Made by a program: the position numbers and the translations under genes | The notes under the pieces: model-generated | What the model was told of the DNA's origin: nothing | Databases searched by the model: none | The model's input: only the letters and a program-made list of their open reading frames with translations | NCBI RefSeq assembly: GCF_025998815.1 | Contig: NZ_AP026678.1 | Location: 806,001 to 870,000, forward strand | Direction: 5' to 3' | Length of the DNA stretch: 64,000 bases | Origin: Ignavibacterium sp. | Lineage (GTDB): Bacteria > Bacteroidota > Ignavibacteria > Ignavibacteriales > Ignavibacteriaceae | Part shown: positions 46,392 to 54,166 of the stretch, piece after piece | Layout of the letters: every line of letters starts with the position of its first letter | Position numbering within the stretch: position 1 is the first letter of the stretch

Positions 46392-48620
46392 ATGCAAGAA
46401 TATTTCTTAGAATATCACCTTCGTTTTTTGAAGGTGATATTCTTATCACTTTTTATAACTTTTAGTAGTCTCGCTGATACAGATACTTTTATCTTAGAAG
46501 GAATAGTACTCGATGCCGAAAACTCTGAACCAATTAGCAATGCAGCAGTGCAATTGATAGGAACAGATATATACACTACTACAAAATCTGATGGCACTTT
46601 TTCACTACAAATTAGTATTCAAAGTAATTTTAGGATTAAGATTACACACCTTGCCTATCAGGAAAAATTGGTTGATATTAAATTTCAGAATGAATTGGAT
46701 AAAAAACTGATTGTATATCTAATTCCAAAGATTATTAATCTTTCGACGGTAGTTGTTTCAGAGCATCGCTCTACATCTTTGATTGACGAGATTAGAGATT
46801 ATTCAAACATTCTTAGAGGAAGAGAATTACAAAGGAATTTAAGTCAGACTTTAGCTTCAACTCTTAAAAATGAATCTGGTTTATCTGTCCGTTCTATGGG
46901 ACCAGCACCTTCAAGACCCGTTTACAGAGGTTTGGGACAAGATAGAATTTTGATAAGTGAAGATGGAATGAAAACTGTTGACCTATCGGCAACTTCACCT
47001 GACCACGCTGTAACTATCGAACCATTTACATCAGATAGGATTGAAGTTTTAAGAGGACCGAAAATTTTAACACAAACATCCTCAACTGTAGGGGGAATTG
47101 TCAATGTATCGCGAAATGAAATTCCTCAACAGATTCACAACACTTATCATTTAACTGTTGGAGGTTACGCAGAAACTGTTAACAAAGGGTATCTTGGTGC
47201 CATCCAATCTGAAATACCTATAAATCCACTTGCAATTCGATTTGAGTTAAGCAGAAGAAATACTTCTGATCTCAGCACTCCAGATGGTTTACTAAAAAAT
47301 TCTTCATCAAAAAATTTTAATTCCTCCTTGGGATTAAGTTATATAAATGATCTCGGCTATTCTGGTGTTGCTTACAGATTGTATGATTTAAGTTATGGAA
47401 TTCCTGGCGGATTTATTGGTGCTCATCCGAATGGAGTTAAAATTGATATCACAAAAAAACAAATACACTTCGATTCAAACATAAAATTTCTAAACGATTC
47501 TAATTATTTCAAACTTTCATATAAAAATATTTATTATCGTCATAAAGAATTTGAATTCAGTGGAAGAATCGGTTCTGAATTTCGGATAATTACTAATCTT
47601 GCCAACATTGAATATAATCATATAAAATTATTCAACTTTGATGAAGGAATATTTGGTATCTCATTAGAGCATAGAGATTTTGAAATCGGCGGATTTGTTT
47701 TTACACCACCAACTAAATCACTCAACATTTCAGCTTATGTATTCGAGGAAATTAATTTTGGAAAAGCAAATTTAAATTTTGCTGCGAGATATTCTTTTGA
47801 CGATATTAAACCAAAGGTAGAAAAACTGGATAGTAAAATCGGGTCTATTCGGGGAAAAACTTTTAATAATCTCTCACTATCTGCGTCAATACTTTACCAG
47901 CTTTCTGATATTGTATTCATTGGATCAAACATAAGTCGATCGACAAGAGTACCAACTATAGAAGAATTATTTTCAGAAGGTCCTCATTTAGCAGCTTATT
48001 CGTATGAAGTTGGTAATCCAGATTTAAGCAGTGAATCCGGAATTGGTACTGAAGTTTTTGTATATCATAAATTTGAAAAACTAAATTTTAACTTAAATGT
48101 TTTTTATAACAACTTTGAATCGTTCATTATTCCAAGAAACAGTGGTGAAATAAATTATCAAACATTTCTTCCGATCTTTAAAACATTTGGTGTTGCTGCA
48201 TTGTTATACGGATTCGATGGATCGTTTAATTGGAACTTTTATGATGGATATTATCTGAGTTCCTCATTCACTTACACCAAAGGTGAATTCAGAGAGAATC
48301 ATAATTCTTTACCACAAATTCCACCATTTAAAGGAACAACAGGAATTCAGTATAAAGCAGATGATTTACAATTTGGATTAGGCTTTGATTGGGCCTTTAA
48401 GCAAAATAATATTGATATATTTGAGCAACCCACTGCTGGTTACATTATTTTCAATTCATTTATTCAATATTTATTCTATATAGACGAAAGTGTTAATTCA
48501 GTTACATTAAATGTTGATAACATATTTAATAAAAGTTATCGAAATCATCTATCAAGAATTAAATCTATCTTACCAGAAGCAGGATTTAACATTAGATTAA
48601 TTTATAAGCTAATGATTTAA
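46392..48620 (+). CDS. TonB-dependent receptor with carboxypeptidase-like N-terminal domain
   Basis: A 742-residue outer-membrane receptor: leader to about 29, a carboxypeptidase D regulatory-like domain (about 32-115, EGIVLDAENSEPISNAAVQL), plug (about 130-240, SRPVYRGLGQDRILISEDGM, EVLRGPKILTQTSSTVGGIV), then a barrel with the late NVDNIFNKSYRNHLSR strand and the end NIRLIYKLMI. The carboxypeptidase domain, the SLGLSY-type barrel and the preceding HFHH and His/Asp-rich proteins suggest a metal complex (zinc or copper) as ligand. That is inference only. Confidence 0.9.
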   Translation: MQEYFLEYHLRFLKVIFLSLFITFSSLADTDTFILEGIVLDAENSEPISNAAVQLIGTDIYTTTKSDGTFSLQISIQSNFRIKITHLAYQEKLVDIKFQNELDKKLIVYLIPKIINLSTVVVSEHRSTSLIDEIRDYSNILRGRELQRNLSQTLASTLKNESGLSVRSMGPAPSRPVYRGLGQDRILISEDGMKTVDLSATSPDHAVTIEPFTSDRIEVLRGPKILTQTSSTVGGIVNVSRNEIPQQIHNTYHLTVGGYAETVNKGYLGAIQSEIPINPLAIRFELSRRNTSDLSTPDGLLKNSSSKNFNSSLGLSYINDLGYSGVAYRLYDLSYGIPGGFIGAHPNGVKIDITKKQIHFDSNIKFLNDSNYFKLSYKNIYYRHKEFEFSGRIGSEFRIITNLANIEYNHIKLFNFDEGIFGISLEHRDFEIGGFVFTPPTKSLNISAYVFEEINFGKANLNFAARYSFDDIKPKVEKLDSKIGSIRGKTFNNLSLSASILYQLSDIVFIGSNISRSTRVPTIEELFSEGPHLAAYSYEVGNPDLSSESGIGTEVFVYHKFEKLNFNLNVFYNNFESFIIPRNSGEINYQTFLPIFKTFGVAALLYGFDGSFNWNFYDGYYLSSSFTYTKGEFRENHNSLPQIPPFKGTTGIQYKADDLQFGLGFDWAFKQNNIDIFEQPTAGYIIFNSFIQYLFYIDESVNSVTLNVDNIFNKSYRNHLSRIKSILPEAGFNIRLIYKLMI

Positions 48621-48665
48621 TTTGGGTTTTTTACACTTGGCTTATATATTTGGGCACAAAATTTC

Positions 48666-48683
48666 AGTGGAAAGTCCACTTTT
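48666..48683 (+). terminator. Hairpin between the TonB receptor and tRNA-Ser
   Basis: AGTGGA-AAG-TCCACT followed by TTT lies directly before the tRNA 5' end. It may be a weak terminator of the receptor gene or another short palindrome of the kind seen in the tRNA copies. The T run is only three bases. Confidence 0.4.
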
Positions 48684-48773
48684 GGAGAGGTGGGTGAGTG
48701 GCTGAAACCAACGGTTTGCTAAACCGTCGTACTCTGTAAAGGGGTACCGAGGGTTCGAATCCCTCCCTCTCCG
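48684..48773 (+). tRNA. tRNA-Ser (anticodon GCT)
   Basis: An intact class II tRNA of 90 nt: acceptor GGAGAGG pairs with CCTCTCC, the anticodon arm ACGGT-TTGCTAA-ACCGT gives GCT (Ser AGC/AGU), there is a long variable arm, and the T arm is GAGGG-TTCGAAT-CCCTC. CCA is not encoded. Eight bases later the ATG of a GIY-YIG nuclease gene begins, with no room for a promoter. Confidence 0.97.
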
Positions 48774-48781
48774 CAATCCCT

Positions 48782-49030
48782 ATGGCTAAATTCTTCACTT
48801 ACATTCTTTTCTCTGCTAAGCACAACAAACATTACTTTGGACACACTTCCAATCTCCAGAAAAGAATTTCTGATCACAATTCCGGACTTTCTACTTTTAC
48901 TAAAAAGTATCTTCCCTGGAAATTGATTTACTTTGAAGAATTCGATTCTCGTGCTGAGGCAATGAAAAGAGAAAAATTCTTCAAAAGTTATCAAGGTTAT
49001 AAGTGGTTAAAGCAGAACAAGATTATCTGA
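48782..49030 (+). CDS. Small GIY-YIG endonuclease-domain protein, copy 1
   Basis: An 82-residue single-domain GIY-YIG protein: FTYILFSAKHNKHYFGHTSN carries the GIY and YIG equivalents (TYI, YFG), LQKRISDHNSG holds the conserved Arg, and RAEAMKREKFFKSYQG the conserved Glu. Size and layout match the UPF0213-type stand-alone family. It begins eight bases after the intact tRNA-Ser, so its mRNA must share the tRNA transcript. A nuclease acting on DNA or structured RNA is family-based; the target is unknown. Confidence 0.9.
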   Translation: MAKFFTYILFSAKHNKHYFGHTSNLQKRISDHNSGLSTFTKKYLPWKLIYFEEFDSRAEAMKREKFFKSYQGYKWLKQNKII

Positions 49031-49039
49031 GAGTTATTT

Positions 49040-49124
49040 TGGCTGAAACCAATCCCTTGAGGGACTAAACCGTCGTACTCTGTAAAGGAGTATGGCTTTT
49101 GCCATTCGAATCCCTCCCTCTCCG
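49040..49124 (+). pseudogene. tRNA-Ser 3' remnant with two palindromic replacements, copy 2
   Basis: Matches tRNA-Ser(GCT) from the D arm to the discriminator but lacks the acceptor 5' strand. Relative to the intact gene, CGGTTTG in the anticodon arm is replaced by TCCCTTGAGGGA (49053-49064), and CCGAGGG at the start of the T arm by TGGCTTTTGCCA (49093-49104). Each swap is 7 bases for a 12-base perfect inverted repeat. The anticodon is destroyed, so it cannot act as a tRNA. Confidence 0.92.
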
Positions 49125-49132
49125 CAATTCCT

Positions 49133-49381
49133 ATGGCTAAATTCTTCACTTACATTCTTTTCTCTGCTAAGCATAATAAACATTACTTTGGACATACTTC
49201 CAATCTTCAGAAAAGAATTTCTGATCACAATTCCGGACTTTCTACTTTTACTAAAAAGTTTCTTCCCTGGCAACTAATTTACTTTGAAGAATTCGATTCT
49301 CGTGCTGAGGCAATGAAAAGAGAAAAATTCTTCAAAAGTTATCAAGGTTATAAGTGGTTAAAGCAGAACAAGATTATCTAA
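49133..49381 (+). CDS. Small GIY-YIG endonuclease-domain protein, copy 2
   Basis: 82 residues, nearly identical to copy 1; the visible changes are TKKYLPWKL to TKKFLPWQL plus silent changes. All GIY-YIG key residues are kept. It is preceded eight bases upstream by the altered tRNA-Ser remnant. The survival of a full open frame across duplicated copies suggests recent duplication or selection on the protein. Confidence 0.88.
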   Translation: MAKFFTYILFSAKHNKHYFGHTSNLQKRISDHNSGLSTFTKKFLPWQLIYFEEFDSRAEAMKREKFFKSYQGYKWLKQNKII

Positions 49382-49390
49382 GAGTTATTT

Positions 49391-49475
49391 TGGCTGAAAC
49401 CAATCCCTTGAGGGACTAAACCGTCGTACTCTGTAAAAGGGTATGGCTTTTGCCATTCGAATCCCTCCCTCTCCG
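49391..49475 (+). pseudogene. tRNA-Ser 3' remnant with two palindromic replacements, copy 3
   Basis: Same structure as copy 2 at a distance of 351 bp: TCCCTTGAGGGA at 49404-49415 and TGGCTTTTGCCA at 49444-49455. It differs by AAAGGGG/AAAGGAG-type changes (here AAAAGGGTA) just before the second palindrome. Not able to form a tRNA. Confidence 0.92.
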
Positions 49476-49483
49476 CAATCCCT

Positions 49484-49711
49484 ATGGCTAAATTCTTCAC
49501 TTATATTCTTTTCTCTGCTAAGCACAACAAACTTTACTTTGGACACACTTCCAATCTCCAGAAAAGAATTTCTGATCACAATTCCGGACTTTCTACTTTT
49601 ACTAAAAAGTATCTTCCCTGGAAATTGATTTACTTTGAAGAATTCGATTTTCGTGCTGAGGCAATGAAAATAAATCCGAATTCACCAGCCAATAATTTTA
49701 ACTCAAGATGA
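49484..49711 (+). pseudogene. Truncated GIY-YIG gene, copy 3
   Basis: Matches copies 1 and 2 up to RAEAMK, then runs into unrelated sequence (INPNSPANNFNSR) and stops, giving 75 residues. Changes are NKLYFGHT for NKHYFGHT and FDFRAEAMK for FDSRAEAMK. The loss of REKFFKSYQGYKWLKQ removes the last helix, so activity is doubtful. The break at about 49669 marks the end of the array. Confidence 0.85.
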
Positions 49712-49797
49712 TGTTTTTTATGAGCATATACTTTCAGCATTTTATTTCAATAAAAAGTTTTTTTCTTTAATTTTGATTTGAAATTTGAGCACTTATT

Positions 49798-50346
49798 TTG
49801 AAAAAAAATATTTATCTGAAAAATTTTTTATCAGCTATTATCATTTCGATCCTGCTACTTAATAGTAGTGGCTATATACTTCTTTATTTTTCATCAACAC
49901 ATATTATTAAAAAATATGTAATTAAAAAGTTACTTAATAGTGAATTGGATAAAGAAATAATTTTGTTATCTATAAGTAAAAATGATATAGAAGAAAATAA
50001 AGTTTCCTTCAAATGGATACATTCAAGGGAATTCAGATTTAATGGTAAAATGTATGATATTAAAAAGAATTTATCTGATGCTGACAGTCTTAGATTTTTA
50101 TGTTATTACGATGATAAAGAAAATTTACTTGAAGAATTATTTCATAGCTTTTCTAAATCGGAAAGTGAAAATCATAAGCAACGAAATTCGATAAACATAC
50201 TTGCATTTATTGGACTGTTTTTAGAAAAGAATAAGGAATTTGAAACTTTTTTTACCAGTACTAACCTTTCGTTAGTACTAATTGAAAATCCAATCCAACA
50301 GACCTCAGAGGTACTAACTCCCCCACCGCAAGTTCTCCTTGGTTAA
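49798..50346 (+). CDS. Membrane-anchored protein with Pro-rich C-terminus leading the second TonB-receptor locus
   Basis: A 182-residue protein starting at TTG 49798. One N-terminal helix (FLSAIIISILLLNSSGYILL) is followed by a soluble lysine- and serine-rich domain with KVSFKWIHSREFRFNGKMYD, a second mild hydrophobic patch (INILAFIGLFL), and the C-terminus LTPPPQVLLG. No family recognised. It lies 43 bp before a TonB receptor, mirroring the small protein ending RAPPNLLT before the receptor at 46.4 kb. A role with that receptor is inferred. Confidence 0.65.
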   Translation: MKKNIYLKNFLSAIIISILLLNSSGYILLYFSSTHIIKKYVIKKLLNSELDKEIILLSISKNDIEENKVSFKWIHSREFRFNGKMYDIKKNLSDADSLRFLCYYDDKENLLEELFHSFSKSESENHKQRNSINILAFIGLFLEKNKEFETFFTSTNLSLVLIENPIQQTSEVLTPPPQVLLG

Positions 50347-50389
50347 TTCGCTTTAGTTTAACTTTAAATAATTATTCAAGGAGAGTTAA

Positions 50390-52537
50390 ATGAAAAAAAA
50401 TTCCTTTTTCATTATTCTATTTTTTTGTTCAATTCTCACTATAGATTTCTATGCTCAAAATGAAGAGGCAAAGGATGCGAGTAAAACTGATACCCTGCAA
50501 TATCAAACTGATGAGGTAGTTGTTACGGGTACCAGAACTAATAAAAAAATTATTGACATACCTTATTCCGTTATAAGATTAAGTAATAAGACTTATAGAT
50601 ATGATCGCAAAACTTCAATTAGTGATGTATTAAATACTGTTCCGGGTGTATTTCTTCAGAATAGATATGGTAACCACGATGTAAGAATATCAATAAGAGG
50701 TTTTGGAAGCAGATCAAATTCTGGTATCAGAGGAGTAAGAATATTATTAGATGGGATACCCGAATCTGAACCAGACGGACAAACCAGAATCGAAGCTATT
50801 GATTTTAATTCTATTGGAAGTATTGAAATAGTCAAAGGCAATTCATCTTCACTTTATACTAATGCACCTGGTGGTGTTGTAAACTTCATAAATGACATAA
50901 ACTTCCCTAATAACTTTTTTGTTTTGTTTAATGATTTTGGTTCTTATGAATTGAGAAGAAATGGATTCAAAACAGGAATTAGGACTGATGATTATAGTTT
51001 TTTAGCAACCTATACTTACCATAATTACAAAGGTTATCGCGAACATAGTGAAGATTATTGGCATATATTGAACACTGTTCTCGAAACAAATCCTGGTAAA
51101 AATACAAATGTTCAATTTCTAGGTTACTTCACAACAGGATTAATAAGACTACCAGGTTCCCTTAATAAATTTGAATATGAAGCAAATCCATTTCAAGCGG
51201 CACAAAGAGAAAAGGATTTTGATTTCAGAAGAATTAGTAAGAAAGGGAGAGTTGCTTTAAGATTAAATAGTAAGTTCGGAGAATCTCTTAATAATGAAGT
51301 AGAGATCACCACTTATGGAACTATTAAATATTTTGAAAGAACCCAAAGGAATTACAGAATTATTAACAGATATGGACTTGGTGGTTCTGCCAGATATACC
51401 AATAAATCAGTCTTATTCGAAAACAGAGAAAATGAATTTTCAATTGGTGGGGATTTATTATATCAGACAGGACCAATAGAAGATTATAATAACATAAATG
51501 GAAAGAAAGGAGACATATTAAATAATTTAACTGATGAAACAATTGGTAATTCCGGATTTTTTATTCAAAATATTTTCGAACTTTACGGCAAAAGATTATA
51601 CCTGTTATTCAGTGGAAGATATGATAATGTTTACTTCGATCAGAAAGACCAGTTACTTGGAAGCAGAAATGATATAAGAAGATTTGAAGCATTTACTCCA
51701 AAGGCAGCATTAAACTTCAAGATTACACCTTCTGTTTCTGCTTATACTTCATTTGGGTTAAGTTTTGATTCACCGGCTGGAAATGAGCTGGATAATTATC
51801 CACTAAGTTCCAATAATGGTTCTACGTTGATGAATCCGGATTTGAAACCTCAGAAATCAAAAAACTTTGAACTGGGAATAAAAGGAAACATTGTTGATTT
51901 TGATCAGAAATATTTTGGTAAAACATTTTTCGAAGTAACATTTTTTAATAGTGTGATTGAAGATGAAATAGTTCCTTTTGAAGTTTACGGCGATGTCTTT
52001 TACAGAAACTCAGCTCAAACAACAAGAAGAGGTGTTGAAGTTGGTGGTAAAACAGAAATACTTGAAGGACTCAGATTAACTCTATCATATACCTATTCGA
52101 ATTTCAAGTATGACTCTTATTCAGCTGCATCCATCGATCTTGATTCGTTAGGGAATATTGTTACTGAAGAAAAAGACTTCTCCGGAAATTTAGTTCCCTC
52201 TGTTCCTGAACATAATTTGTTAACTTCATTTGAATATGAACATTCATTTAGTTATGATTTAACCGGATTCATAAAAGGTTCACTTCAGTATATTTCCGGA
52301 TTATATGTAAACGACGCAAATGATGATAAAACAGATGCTTATACACTTTTAGGTACTACTATTGGTTTGGATTATAGAATGGGAAAAATAAATCTACTTT
52401 TATCTGGTGGAATGAATAATATATTAGATAAAAGATATGTTGGATTTGTAAATATAAATTCAACAAGCGGTAGATTTTATGAAGCCGGTGAACCAAGAAC
52501 ATTTTTTGCATCTTTACATATAGGATACACTTTCTGA
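50390..52537 (+). CDS. TonB-dependent receptor, siderophore/metal type
   Basis: A 715-residue receptor after AAGGAGAG. Signal peptide (FFIILFFCSILTIDFYAQ), TonB-box-like segment (TDEVVVTGTRTNKK), plug (VRISIRGFGSRSNSGIRGVR, IEIVKGNSSSLYTNAPGGVV), then barrel strands and the end FFASLHIGYTF. There is no carboxypeptidase domain, unlike the other two receptors here. It is closest in style to FecA/iron-complex receptors. Its stop codon overlaps the start of the next secreted protein by one base, so the pair is coupled. Confidence 0.9.
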   Translation: MKKNSFFIILFFCSILTIDFYAQNEEAKDASKTDTLQYQTDEVVVTGTRTNKKIIDIPYSVIRLSNKTYRYDRKTSISDVLNTVPGVFLQNRYGNHDVRISIRGFGSRSNSGIRGVRILLDGIPESEPDGQTRIEAIDFNSIGSIEIVKGNSSSLYTNAPGGVVNFINDINFPNNFFVLFNDFGSYELRRNGFKTGIRTDDYSFLATYTYHNYKGYREHSEDYWHILNTVLETNPGKNTNVQFLGYFTTGLIRLPGSLNKFEYEANPFQAAQREKDFDFRRISKKGRVALRLNSKFGESLNNEVEITTYGTIKYFERTQRNYRIINRYGLGGSARYTNKSVLFENRENEFSIGGDLLYQTGPIEDYNNINGKKGDILNNLTDETIGNSGFFIQNIFELYGKRLYLLFSGRYDNVYFDQKDQLLGSRNDIRRFEAFTPKAALNFKITPSVSAYTSFGLSFDSPAGNELDNYPLSSNNGSTLMNPDLKPQKSKNFELGIKGNIVDFDQKYFGKTFFEVTFFNSVIEDEIVPFEVYGDVFYRNSAQTTRRGVEVGGKTEILEGLRLTLSYTYSNFKYDSYSAASIDLDSLGNIVTEEKDFSGNLVPSVPEHNLLTSFEYEHSFSYDLTGFIKGSLQYISGLYVNDANDDKTDAYTLLGTTIGLDYRMGKINLLLSGGMNNILDKRYVGFVNINSTSGRFYEAGEPRTFFASLHIGYTF

Positions 52538-54165
52538 TGAAATCAAATTATCTAAAATTATTGTGTTATATTTTATTTGTTTTCACGACCACTTCCCTAC
52601 CTCAGGGAAGTGGTTTAAACATTGGACCTAATTTCATTTTGTACCTTAGTAATGTTAATCAAACTGAGGTATTTATAACTGTTCACCCAACAAATCCGAA
52701 TATTTTATTTGCATCGGCTAATACAATTGTGTTTCAACCATTTTTTGTAAGTGAAGGAATTTATGTAACAACAAATGGTGGAAACACCTGGTTTGGTAGC
52801 GATACCTGCAATGGACCAAATATCTCATTCCATCAAGGTGATCCTGGAGTAGCAATCGATAAAAACGGAACTTTTATATTATCACGATTGGGAAGGCAAC
52901 CATTTTATGGTATCTATTCTCATTACTCTACAGATAATGGACTAAATTGGTCAGCACAAAATAAAATTACCAGTGATGGCGAATCTTTGTATGAAAGAGC
53001 TACACTTGCCTCTGATAATAATCCTTCAAGCATATACTATGGACGTACTTATGCAACTTGGGTAAAACTAAGCGGTACTTTTCCGGTAGAATTTTCTTTT
53101 ACGGATAATATTTTTCAAGCCTGGAATCCTACACAGACAGTAAATTCATTTACTCAAAGATCTGCCGGACCGGACATTGAAGTTGGAAATAATGGTGAAA
53201 TCTTTATTTGCTATGCATTAGTCACGAGCACATCACCTTTTAATGAAACAGCTGTTAGTTTTGCTTATTCTGATGATGGTGGGAATTCCTGGTCAGTCAT
53301 GAATAATGCAATCCCAATTAATGGAATAAATGGTGTTCTGGCTCAGAAGTCTAACATTCGGGTTAATGGTTTACCAAGAATAGCTGTTGATAAATCGAAT
53401 ACAAATTCGAGAGGAACAATTTATATAGTAACTACGCAAATTAATCTGTTTCCAGCTGGTTCCGATCCGGATATTATCCTTTATAAATCAACTGACAATG
53501 GCCAAACCTGGTCTTCAGGAATAAGAGTAAATCAAGATGCTCTTAATAATGGTAAAACTCAATATTTTCCTGCAATAGATGTAGATAAGTATGGTGGCGT
53601 AAATATTATCTATTATGATGATAGAGCTACAACCAATGATTCTGCATCAGTGTTTTTATCCAGATCAACAGACGGTGGGATTAATTGGATAGATTATAAA
53701 ATATCAGATCACAACTTTAAACCATTACCAATTGGCGGATTAGGTCAAGGGTATCAAGGTGATAATATTGATATTATAGCAGTAGATCATAAATTATTTC
53801 CGGTTTGGATGGACAATTCAACCGGGATTTATCAAATCTGGTCAGCACCAATTTCATTTAACCCAATAAGTGTTGAAAATAAGAAAAATGATCTAAGTTC
53901 CTTTGAACTTTTTCAAAACTATCCAAACCCTTTCAATCCAACTACAAAGATCAGTTGGCAAACTCCATCGGGTAGTTGGCACTCGTTAAAAATTTACGAT
54001 ATGCTTGGTAATGAAATCATAACTTTGATTGATGAGTATAGAGAAGCAGGTAGTTATGAGTTAAACTTTGATGCTGCTAAATATTATTTGACAAGTGGAA
54101 TTTATTATTACAAACTGACTGCTGGAAGTTACTCAGAAACAAAGAAGATGGTTTTGTTACGCTAA
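52537..54165 (+). CDS. Secreted Asp-box (BNR) beta-propeller protein with type IX sorting tail
   Basis: A 542-residue protein. A signal peptide is followed by five Asp-box repeats (VTTNGGNTW, STDNGLNW, SDDGGNSW, STDNGQTW, STDGGINW) typical of sialidase-like six-bladed propellers. I do not see the sialidase arginine triad clearly, so glycosidase activity is not claimed. The last 85 residues are a T9SS type A sorting domain (FELFQNYPNPFNPTTKISW, SGIYYYKL, KKMVLLR). It starts on the last base of the TonB receptor stop. Surface attachment and co-function with the receptor are inferred. Confidence 0.88.
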   Translation: MKSNYLKLLCYILFVFTTTSLPQGSGLNIGPNFILYLSNVNQTEVFITVHPTNPNILFASANTIVFQPFFVSEGIYVTTNGGNTWFGSDTCNGPNISFHQGDPGVAIDKNGTFILSRLGRQPFYGIYSHYSTDNGLNWSAQNKITSDGESLYERATLASDNNPSSIYYGRTYATWVKLSGTFPVEFSFTDNIFQAWNPTQTVNSFTQRSAGPDIEVGNNGEIFICYALVTSTSPFNETAVSFAYSDDGGNSWSVMNNAIPINGINGVLAQKSNIRVNGLPRIAVDKSNTNSRGTIYIVTTQINLFPAGSDPDIILYKSTDNGQTWSSGIRVNQDALNNGKTQYFPAIDVDKYGGVNIIYYDDRATTNDSASVFLSRSTDGGINWIDYKISDHNFKPLPIGGLGQGYQGDNIDIIAVDHKLFPVWMDNSTGIYQIWSAPISFNPISVENKKNDLSSFELFQNYPNPFNPTTKISWQTPSGSWHSLKIYDMLGNEIITLIDEYREAGSYELNFDAAKYYLTSGIYYYKLTAGSYSETKKMVLLR

Positions 54166-54166
54166 C

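Larger units (their letters stand above)
48684..49669 (+). repeat. tRNA-Ser/GIY-YIG tandem array (three units, 351-bp ATG-to-ATG spacing)
   Basis: The GIY-YIG start codons lie at 48782, 49133 and 49484, exactly 351 bp apart. Each is preceded by tRNA-Ser sequence: complete before the first, and lacking the first 16 bases and altered by two 12-bp palindromes before the second and third. The third unit ends at about 49669, inside the nuclease gene, where unrelated sequence begins. The near identity of the units points to recent tandem duplication. Confidence 0.93.

Noticed and set aside
48719-49579. Minus-strand frames within the tRNA-Ser/GIY-YIG units (64-91 aa)
   Set aside because: They mirror the GIY-YIG genes on the other strand and run through tRNA sequence; no independent support.
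52537-54165. True sialidase
   Set aside because: Asp boxes are present but the arginine triad and catalytic Tyr/Glu are not evident; only a propeller call is supported.
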